From: Gammaproteobacteria bacterium
GTDB taxonomy: Bacteria; Pseudomonadota; Gammaproteobacteria; SZUA-152
Direction of reading: 5' to 3'
Assembly (NCBI GenBank): GCA_030617485.1
Contig: JAUWVK010000037.1
Location: 1 to 12,345, forward strand
Length of the DNA stretch: 12,345 nucleotides
Below the pieces are notes generated by a model. It ran no database searches. It had not been told where the DNA came from and worked only from the letters and a program-made list of their open reading frames with translations. Made by a program: the position numbers and the translations under genes. Numbering within the stretch: the first letter of the stretch is position 1; each line of letters opens with the position of its first letter. Below, in pieces: positions 6,107 to 12,345 of the stretch.

Positions 6107-8422
6107 CTAAACTGCTGTTTTTATTGACTCACCATTAATCAAAACTTTCAATCGCGCCAATATATTATCGATACTGCGAGGCCCTTTCTCTACCAATAAA
6201 CCCACCTTTTTCAGCAATTCTTTTTTTTCATCATCTGGCAAACTGTTACTTATTAATGCCAATACCGGTATATTCCGACATCCTTCTTTATTGCCAAGCT
6301 GTGTCAAAAATCTCACGCCATCCATCTTTCGTATATTCAACCCCAAAATAATTGCAGATGGATTGTTCTTCTCAACTCTTACCAGCCCCAGTTCGACATC
6401 GTTTTCTTCAGCAACATCCCAACCTTCTCTCTCAAAAGCCATGCGCATCAAATGACGTTCACCTTCGTCATCTTCAATAACAAGAATATTTACAATATTT
6501 TTCCCGCGTAAATTTTTCAAGACGATTTCCGATAACGCTGCGTGGCTAGCTGGTTTAAAAAGATAGTCTGATGCCCCCAAAGCAAAAGCTGTATTGCGAT
6601 CATCAAGCGCGCTATGCATAATTACGGGGATATGCGCGACAGCAGGATCTTTTTTCAACTGTGCAAGTATGGACCAACCACTTACATCAGGAATCAGGAT
6701 ATCCAGTAAAATCAAATCAGGCATTATTTTACGCGCCTTATTCAGCCCATCATCACCATGTGTTATACCTTCCACCTGAAATCCATCTTGCCCTAACGTT
6801 CGCTTCAATAAGTCAACGACCGAAACGTCATCGTCTATAACCAGAATTTTTGAAGCCCTATTTCGACGTTCGTTTATTTCTACGGGGTTATTTTTGGTGC
6901 GTTTTTTCTCATCACCTTGAGGTCTTCCCTTAGCTGCCTCATTATTTATATTTTTTTCAGCATTAGTCACGCGGGATGGGATTCGCACGCAAAATTCCGA
7001 GCCTTTTTCAATCTGACTATTAACTGTGATATCCCCACCCATAAGACGACATATATTTCGACTTATAGCCAACCCCAGACCAGTCCCCCCAAACACACGT
7101 GTGGTCGATTCATCCGCCTGGGTAAATGCCGTAAATAGTTTTTTCTGTTGTTCTTTGCTAATACCGATACCGGTATCCTTCACGCGAACCACAATCCAAC
7201 CTGTCTCAACACCTGAGCCAGGTGCCGTTTCACGATTCACTGTTAATGTAATAATTCCATCGCGGGTAAACTTTGCTGCATTACCAACAATATTAATTAA
7301 TGTTTGCCGAAATTTTGAGGTATCGACATGTATGCTGCCAAGACCGGCATCACAATTCACTACAAGATTATTATTATTTGTCACAATCAATGGCTGTATA
7401 GTATCAACCACTTCGCCTATCAATTCAGATAGATCTGCATCTTCCAGGTATAATTCTGTTTTACCAAGCTCGATCCTGGATAAATCCAGCACATCATTTA
7501 TTAACGATAATAAGTGACGACCAGCGGTTCGAATTCTAGAAAGGTCCTTTGTCTGCGCGAAATCTTTCTTCTCTTCAGCCTCTTCGTACAACATTTCACT
7601 GTAACCAATAATTGCATTAAGCGGCGTTCGTAGCTCATGACTCATATTGGCTAGAAACTGGCTTTTTTCATAATTAGCTGCCTCGGCTTCCAGTTTTTCT
7701 TCAAGCGCTAATTGCGCAGTCCTGTGCTCTTCTGCCACATCTTCATCCCGTTGCTTCAGACGAACAAACAATTGTTGCACCGCGCGCCAAACCTGTTCGA
7801 TTTCAGATGTCATTTTTTTATCTATTTCTGGAACCTGCACATTCTTATCCAGATCAGCAGCGCTCAAAGTGGTCGACAACACACTTAATGGCCGCAGTAA
7901 TCTTCGCACCCAAAACTGTAAAAACAGGAGAAGTCCCGCGGTGACAAGTAGCGCCCATGCAATTTCTGATCTCACATCTATCATTAAGCGTTGATAGTAA
8001 GCATCACTATATTCTAGCGTTACACTGCCTAATAAACTCATTGTGCTTGGTGAAAATAATGGAGTTTCCGCACGAAATGGTTCCACCACATAGGGTGAAT
8101 TGTTTCGCCTTTCAATAACGGTCCCGTCAATAAGGTTGACCGCGATTCTTACTACGATTGGCTCATGGCTAGAAGGATCCTCCAACAAAGACAATCTGTT
8201 TAATACGTCGTCAAGAACCTGTCTGTCATTCTTATCTACTGCCAATTCTATTATTTGCGTATAAGGACTTATTAACAGCTCCACTTCTGACTGTTCATTT
8301 TGTTTCAATGTTGGCGCTACAACAAACCCCCAATAATAAATAATGGCAGACATGCTTAGCAAAACCACAGCGAACATTGCTACCGTTATCCGTGTCACAA
8401 GGCTGGTAAAAATATTATTCAT
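6107..8422 (-). CDS. Membrane hybrid histidine kinase with two C-terminal receivers, the second degenerate
   Basis: 771 residues. TM1 about 10-35, a periplasmic segment of about 120 residues of unrecognised fold, TM2 about 154-172, then a HAMP-like linker ([10 protein letters not shown]) to about 225 and a coiled coil. His[22 protein letters not shown], phospho-acceptor His262. HATPase: N-box around Asn381, DTGIG at 416-420 and GGTGLGL at 445-451, so the catalytic core looks intact. After a charged linker (about 488-522), receiver 1 (525-640) has [13 protein letters not shown] with Asp574, Ser604 in the Thr position and Lys623. Receiver 2 (645-762) keeps VIEDDE, but the phospho-acceptor position is Gly694 ([12 protein letters not shown]) and the switch Thr is Ile724. 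The start overlaps the YfiR-like gene's stop by 8 nt (ATGAATAA), implying coupled translation. It probably senses via its periplasmic loop, perhaps through the YfiR-like partner (inference), and passes phosphate to the regulators downstream. Confidence 0.93.
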   Translation of the reverse strand: MNNIFTSLVTRITVAMFAVVLLSMSAIIYYWGFVVAPTLKQNEQSEVELLISPYTQIIELAVDKNDRQVLDDVLNRLSLLEDPSSHEPIVVRIAVNLIDGTVIERRNNSPYVVEPFRAETPLFSPSTMSLLGSVTLEYSDAYYQRLMIDVRSEIAWALLVTAGLLLFLQFWVRRLLRPLSVLSTTLSAADLDKNVQVPEIDKKMTSEIEQVWRAVQQLFVRLKQRDEDVAEEHRTAQLALEEKLEAEAANYEKSQFLANMSHELRTPLNAIIGYSEMLYEEAEEKKDFAQTKDLSRIRTAGRHLLSLINDVLDLSRIELGKTELYLEDADLSELIGEVVDTIQPLIVTNNNNLVVNCDAGLGSIHVDTSKFRQTLINIVGNAAKFTRDGIITLTVNRETAPGSGVETGWIVVRVKDTGIGISKEQQKKLFTAFTQADESTTRVFGGTGLGLAISRNICRLMGGDITVNSQIEKGSEFCVRIPSRVTNAEKNINNEAAKGRPQGDEKKRTKNNPVEINERRNRASKILVIDDDVSVVDLLKRTLGQDGFQVEGITHGDDGLNKARKIMPDLILLDILIPDVSGWSILAQLKKDPAVAHIPVIMHSALDDRNTAFALGASDYLFKPASHAALSEIVLKNLRGKNIVNILVIEDDEGERHLMRMAFEREGWDVAEENDVELGLVRVEKNNPSAIILGLNIRKMDGVRFLTQLGNKEGCRNIPVLALISNSLPDDEKKELLKKVGLLVEKGPRSIDNILARLKVLINGESIKTAV

Positions 8423-9053
8423 ATCGTTTTGACATCTTCATCAGCAAAGCATTAATCACTACTCCGGAACGTTTAAGCGCTGATAAATTAAAATAGGGCT
8501 TCACTCTATTGGTTACTGATATCCCTACAGTTATTCCGCGCTCAACATCACCCGTAAAAGGAGAAAATATAATGCGATTACGTTTTTCCGCATATTCCAT
8601 AACCACTTTTATATCGCTGTCACTTAAGCGTTCCGAAAGGAAAATTGCTGTTATGTAAGATTCATTACTCGCAGCCAGCAATCCATTCACATTCATAAAC
8701 CTGGCATTTACCTTCATACCACCAATATTTTTATTTTCAGATTTTAATTTTTTTACCAACGATTGGGCTCTCGCTTTACTTTCACGATAAAGGAAAACTA
8801 GCTGGACTTTATTTTCAGAGCCTAACTTAGAGCGAAAATTATTATCTACTGCAACAATGCGTGGAAATATTGACAGGGAAATATCAACCCGACGCTTTTC
8901 TTCTTCGTTTGCATAATCCAGATTATTAGCTGCCTCTACAACAGCTACGAACAAGATTAAAATGATAGCGATTTTCACGCACAGGTATTTTCCTGGCACT
9001 ATTTTCGCAAAAAGTGGCTTCGCTAATTTATTTTTGAAAGATTCCAAATGCAT
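8415..9053 (-). CDS. YfiR-like (DUF4154) periplasmic protein
   Basis: 212 residues. A Lys-rich n-region leads to a hydrophobic stretch ([16 protein letters not shown], about 26-41), either a signal peptide or an uncleaved anchor. The exported part ends with [24 protein letters not shown], matching the DUF4154/YfiR C-terminal pattern (..P.iNl.aar.aGv.is..LL..a). The middle has the expected alternation of strands and helices, including [11 protein letters not shown]. In Pseudomonas, YfiR is a periplasmic repressor of the diguanylate cyclase YfiN; related proteins are often encoded beside TonB receptors and sensor kinases. No Cys remains after the export signal, unlike the disulphide-bearing Pseudomonas YfiR. 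TTG precedes the ATG at 9051-9053; the ATG is preferred, with a weak AGAG upstream. Its stop overlaps the kinase start. The N-terminal half is divergent, so the family call is good but not certain. Confidence 0.75.
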   Translation of the reverse strand: MHLESFKNKLAKPLFAKIVPGKYLCVKIAIILILFVAVVEAANNLDYANEEEKRRVDISLSIFPRIVAVDNNFRSKLGSENKVQLVFLYRESKARAQSLVKKLKSENKNIGGMKVNARFMNVNGLLAASNESYITAIFLSERLSDSDIKVVMEYAEKRNRIIFSPFTGDVERGITVGISVTNRVKPYFNLSALKRSGVVINALLMKMSKRYE

Positions 9054-9088
9054 CAAGCTGCTCTAATATATTAACCTAAAGGCATCAT

Positions 9089-11239
9089 TTAAAATCTTAT
9101 GTCTGCTTGCAACCAGTACTCTCGACCTGGTCGAGGATAATCATCCTCATAAGCTGGCAATAACCCATTAAAAAATACCACCGGTGACGGATACTTTATT
9201 TTTTCATCAAATAAATTCTTTACCCCTGCGCGTAATGTAAGCCCGCTAATGAAAACGTTGCTTGAGGATGCCGTTACATCTATAACTTGATACCCCTCCA
9301 GATCATCGCGCGCATCGATTGACTCACGCACCCTTTTTCCGACATACCGATACTGAGTTGCAATACTGAAATTCTTTTCGGGGTGATACATTATCCCAAT
9401 ATTGCCTATTATCATTGCCACATCAGCAACCGCCTCATCATCGGTTTTATTCCAGGGGCTCATATAACTAACACTTGTATCCAGTTTTATTTTTCTGCTG
9501 AAGTTTCTGACGTACTCAAGCTCCACCCCCTGGGTATGAGCCTCCCCCTGATTCACATATGCACCTACAGCTGAATCCACCACTATCAAGTCGTGCATAT
9601 CTGCAAAAAAAAGTGTTGCCCGCAATCTGTTCACTTCGTCATTAAAAACATATGCAATTTCATACGTAGTCATATGTTCTGATTCAATATCGGGATTGCC
9701 AGCAACAACAGGGTTATTTTTTGTCGCTGTTTCTATGAATGTCGGCGGGCGAAAAGCTTGCGCATATTGCGCCTTAATCGTTTGATGTTCCTTGAGTCGG
9801 TAAACTGCTGCAATTCTCGGACTAAAGGCCTGACCCACATCATCATATGAATCAAAACGCAAACCTGCTGTCATAGTGAGATGCTCGTTAACTGAAAACT
9901 GATCTTGCACAAAGGCACCCAGCACTAAACGAGTCAAATCTTCTTCCAGCCAGTTCTGGGCGCCACGATATTCTGTAAGTGGCAACACTGGGAATGGTGG
10001 TGGTATCGCAGAATTATAATTACGAACGGCATAAGTATCGCCTTGCTTGGTGTGCAAGACTTCAATGCCAGCCAGAATGTCGTGCTTGTCTACGCCCTTA
10101 TAACTAAAATCTGCACCAACCCTGTATTTTCGTTCCTCATAATTAGGGCTGCCAATCACTGGCTCCACACCAAAAACCCCAGCAGGGTATAACTCGTGCA
10201 AGCCGGATTCTAATTTGTAATCATGCCAACCAAAATAGGCACTCACATCAAGATCAGATGATATTGACCACTTTGATTCAACACTAACTGTATAAAAACT
10301 TACCTCACGCATGATTTTAGGGCCATAAGAAGGCAACGCGTGAGCAAGACCAAAATAATCGCCCGCATCAACCTTAACAAACTGAACTGATAATTTTGTG
10401 TCTCGATATTTCGACTGAAATATCACCGAGGTGTCGAGTTCCTTTTCATTGCTTACACCAGGGGCATTTGACGAACTGGAAATAGGTAATGGAGAATTGC
10501 GCAACACATCACGACCAGTTTTCACGCTGTCACCATCTATCCATGTTCTGGAAAAACTCAGGTTCATGGATAAATCCTGGCTTTCATTATCAGTCGCTAG
10601 AATTCCACCGGCTGTTGTCGTTCCAAGGCTGCCATGTCGAGCAAAAACACGGTTGTTATCCCGTCGTGTAACAATATTAATAACACCACTAAATGCAAAC
10701 TCGCCGTAAATAGCTGATCCAGGGCCACGAATGACTTCTATGCGATCTATTTGCTCAATCGGAATACGGAGAGCTGTAGTCGCCACACTCAACGTTGTAT
10801 TAAAGGGAATCCCATTCAGGAGCACCTTAATTTTGCCAGACGCAAAAGCTGTACCAATGCCACGCACATAAACCTGGGTTTGCCCATCACTGGATAACGA
10901 CAACTCCACACCCGGTATTAATGTCATGGCTTCAGCAGCTGAAGCAAAGCCACGCGCTAATAAATCATCACCATAGAGAACAGACACCATACCGGGCACA
11001 AAGTCGATGTTCATTTTTGTTTTGGTGGCAATTTCTGTTTCCTGATCCAGGGCCTGCAATAAATCCTGAAGTGCTGCGTCTGAAGCCGCATCATTTTCTG
11101 CTGCTACCAAACCCGCTGATGCACACAAAAATAGTAAACCGACAAATATCCCCCATCGATTTTTCCATAACCTGCTGAAGATTGAATTTCCAAATGTGGT
11201 ATCTGCCACGGTATCCATATTTCTGTACCCGTAATTCAT
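9089..11239 (-). CDS. TonB-dependent outer-membrane receptor
   Basis: 716 residues. A long n-region and hydrophobic core (about 29-46) form the signal peptide, with cleavage near LVAA-EN. A short mature N-terminus (QDLLQALDQETEIATKT) resembles the entry to the plug of the receptor subgroup found with YfiR-like proteins. The plug runs about 70-195: VPGMVSVLYGDDLLARG, VYVRGIG, and IDRIEVIRGPGSAIYG followed by GVINIVTRR. The remainder is a 22-strand-type barrel: LTAGLRFDSYD, AQAFRPPTFIE, NPDIESEHMTTYEIAY and a C-terminal ADIRF ending in Phe. Length is normal and no frameshift is seen. No N-terminal STN/FecA-type signalling domain is present. Ligand unknown; siderophore, vitamin B12 or oligosaccharide cannot be separated by eye. 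The start is uncertain: this ATG or the one seven codons later, neither with a strong ribosome site. It is first in a row with the YfiR-like and kinase genes. Confidence 0.93.
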   Translation of the reverse strand: MNYGYRNMDTVADTTFGNSIFSRLWKNRWGIFVGLLFLCASAGLVAAENDAASDAALQDLLQALDQETEIATKTKMNIDFVPGMVSVLYGDDLLARGFASAAEAMTLIPGVELSLSSDGQTQVYVRGIGTAFASGKIKVLLNGIPFNTTLSVATTALRIPIEQIDRIEVIRGPGSAIYGEFAFSGVINIVTRRDNNRVFARHGSLGTTTAGGILATDNESQDLSMNLSFSRTWIDGDSVKTGRDVLRNSPLPISSSSNAPGVSNEKELDTSVIFQSKYRDTKLSVQFVKVDAGDYFGLAHALPSYGPKIMREVSFYTVSVESKWSISSDLDVSAYFGWHDYKLESGLHELYPAGVFGVEPVIGSPNYEERKYRVGADFSYKGVDKHDILAGIEVLHTKQGDTYAVRNYNSAIPPPFPVLPLTEYRGAQNWLEEDLTRLVLGAFVQDQFSVNEHLTMTAGLRFDSYDDVGQAFSPRIAAVYRLKEHQTIKAQYAQAFRPPTFIETATKNNPVVAGNPDIESEHMTTYEIAYVFNDEVNRLRATLFFADMHDLIVVDSAVGAYVNQGEAHTQGVELEYVRNFSRKIKLDTSVSYMSPWNKTDDEAVADVAMIIGNIGIMYHPEKNFSIATQYRYVGKRVRESIDARDDLEGYQVIDVTASSSNVFISGLTLRAGVKNLFDEKIKYPSPVVFFNGLLPAYEDDYPRPGREYWLQADIRF

Positions 11240-11463
11240 TTCAATGTATCCAAAAGCTGCATCACTAAAAATTCAGGACGTAAAACCGGCCCCGGAGTTT
11301 TTCCTCAGGGTCAGCGCTAACTAAAGATAAAGCTACTCATTGATTTTTCGGCAAAAATTGCAAAAACTTGAGGTTTAAAGGGGAAAGGGGCGAGAACAAA
11401 GAAGCCTCATAATTTGTATGGAATGGGCTAAAAGGGCTTACGGCTACGGCTATTTCATGGGAC
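11240..11463. other. Intergenic region upstream of the TonB receptor gene
   Basis: This 224-base stretch separates the aminotransferase terminator from the receptor gene and should hold the receptor operon's promoter. I see no convincing -35/-10 pair and no Fur-like box by eye. Short repeated words occur (TTTTTGC twice near 11346-11366, CGGCTA in tandem near 11440-11451) without an obvious role. Confidence 0.4.
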
Positions 11464-11491
11464 AAAAAAAGGGAGCCGAAGCTCCCTTTTT
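11464..11491 (-). terminator. Rho-independent terminator after the aminotransferase gene
   Basis: On the minus strand, GGGAGC-TTCG-GCTCCC forms a six-pair GC-rich stem closed by a UUCG tetraloop, followed by seven T. It starts 26 nt after the aminotransferase stop. A run of five A before the stem gives some T-tail on the other strand too, but nothing converges on it from the left. Confidence 0.93.
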
Positions 11492-11517
11492 CCGAGGTTA
11501 AACCAACTATCTCAGAA

Positions 11518-12345
11518 TCATCCAATTGCATCCTGGGCAGCGGCAACAGCCACCCCGCTCTTAATGGGAGCCCCCATATCCGTCAACACCGTATCCAGTG
11601 CGCCCAGACAGAACATCACGTTCTTGGTATTGCTGGCATGCCCCATCAGGCCAATACGCCATACCTTGCCCGCTAAAGCACCCAGGCCAGCGCCAATTTC
11701 CAGGTTAAATTCATTCAGTAAACGTCCGCGTACAGCAGCTTCATCTACTCCGTCAGGAATTGTCACAGCATTCAGCTGGGGCAGCCGTGCCTCCTCAGGT
11801 ACGATAAAGGACAACCCCATGGCCTCTACACCCGCACGTAATATCTGGTGATTTTTCTGGTGACGAGCCCAGGCATTTTCCAGCCCTTCTTCCTGTAAAA
11901 TCACCAAAGCCTCATACAGACCATACAGGGCATTAACCGGTGCTGTGTGGTGATATGTGCGCTTGGCGCCCTCACCCCAATACCCCATGACCAGATTCAG
12001 ATCCAGAAACCAGCTCTGAACTGCTGTTTTCCGCGATTTAATGCGCTCAACCGCGGCTTCACTAAAGCTCACCGGCGACAAGCCTGGCGTACAGGACAGG
12101 CATTTCTGACTACCGGAATAAATGGCGTCCACACCCCATTCATCCACCTTAATGGGCGTGCCACCCAGAGAAGTCACTGCATCCACAATCACCAGACAAT
12201 CATGCTCATGCGCCAGCTTGGTTAGCGCGGCCACGTCTGACTGAGCGCCTGTCGAGGTTTCGGCATGCACAAAGGCGACGGTACTGGCCTGCGGATTAGC
12301 CTTGAGGGCATCCGCAAGTTTGTTCGGATCCACAGGTTTACCCCA
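11518..12345 (-). CDS. Class-V PLP aminotransferase, alanine/serine-glyoxylate type (3' part; start beyond window)
   Basis: 275 residues are visible; the reading frame is open to the window edge (WGKPVDPNKL), so the GTG at 12331-12333 is not the true start and roughly 100 N-terminal residues are missing. Visible motifs are VHAETSTG (substrate/cofactor region), IVDAVTSLGG with the Asp that pairs with the PLP ring nitrogen (Asp55 of the visible part), SGSQKCLSCTPGLS with the PLP-binding Lys81, and GKVWRIGLMGHAS with the Arg expected to bind the substrate carboxylate. This places it in the alanine-glyoxylate/serine-glyoxylate aminotransferase group, a cytosolic enzyme moving amino groups to glyoxylate. 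Relatives include phosphonate and purine-pathway transaminases, so substrate is not settled. It is closed by its own strong terminator, so it is independent of the receptor operon. Composition is GC-richer than the signalling genes. Confidence 0.92.
   Translation of the reverse strand, partial: WGKPVDPNKLADALKANPQASTVAFVHAETSTGAQSDVAALTKLAHEHDCLVIVDAVTSLGGTPIKVDEWGVDAIYSGSQKCLSCTPGLSPVSFSEAAVERIKSRKTAVQSWFLDLNLVMGYWGEGAKRTYHHTAPVNALYGLYEALVILQEEGLENAWARHQKNHQILRAGVEAMGLSFIVPEEARLPQLNAVTIPDGVDEAAVRGRLLNEFNLEIGAGLGALAGKVWRIGLMGHASNTKNVMFCLGALDTVLTDMGAPIKSGVAVAAAQDAIG

Noticed and set aside
7026..7517. Open frame of 163 codons on the plus strand inside the kinase gene
   Set aside because: It lies antisense to the conserved HisKA/HATPase region, has no ribosome site and no recognisable motif.
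11337..11546. 69-codon minus-strand frame between the aminotransferase and receptor genes
   Set aside because: It runs through the strong terminator at 11464-11491 and overlaps the aminotransferase 3' end; its product has no recognisable feature.
1..12345. Mobile elements, CRISPR arrays, tRNA or rRNA genes
   Set aside because: No transposase or integrase product, terminal inverted repeats, regularly spaced repeats, cloverleaf or rRNA-like sequence could be found.

Overview
The window reads as a chromosomal segment from a Gram-negative gammaproteobacterium, probably a marine or environmental heterotroph. The grounds are an Rsd/AlgQ-family sigma-70 regulator (a gammaproteobacterial family), a TonB-dependent outer-membrane receptor, a tetrahaem periplasmic cytochrome and a lone Amt-type ammonium channel. 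I cannot name genus or species. No insertion sequence, integrase, tRNA, rRNA or CRISPR array is visible.

Layout from left to right. (1) 1-1206, minus strand: complete ammonium transporter gene. (2) 1438-2754, minus: secreted protein joining a UshA/5'-nucleotidase-like domain, apparently stripped of its metal ligands, to a four-CxxCH cytochrome domain. (3) 2882-3625, plus: the only plus-strand gene, an unrecognised exported protein that looks like a small outer-membrane beta-barrel. (4) 3740-4201, minus: Rsd/AlgQ-like regulator. (5) 4401-11239, minus: a five-gene signalling block. In transcription order it holds a TonB-dependent receptor, a YfiR-like (DUF4154) periplasmic protein, a membrane hybrid histidine kinase with two receiver domains, a receiver-HD-GYP c-di-GMP phosphodiesterase, and a stand-alone CheY/DivK-like receiver. 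(6) 11518 to the right edge, minus: 3' part of a class-V (alanine/serine-glyoxylate type) aminotransferase gene, closed by a UUCG-loop terminator.

The signalling block is the most interesting part. Receptor, YfiR-like protein and kinase are tightly packed (a 35-nt gap, then an 8-nt stop/start overlap), and the HD-GYP gene follows 89 nt after the kinase gene. This suggests a trans-envelope circuit: ligand state at an outer-membrane receptor, relayed through a periplasmic YfiR-like protein to a sensor kinase in place of the usual YfiN-type diguanylate cyclase, with output as c-di-GMP breakdown plus a diffusible receiver. The kinase's second receiver has lost its phospho-acceptor Asp. The last receiver gene appears to have its own sigma-70-type promoter. 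The block is visibly more AT-rich than amt and the aminotransferase gene. Functional links between these genes are inference from gene order and family knowledge.
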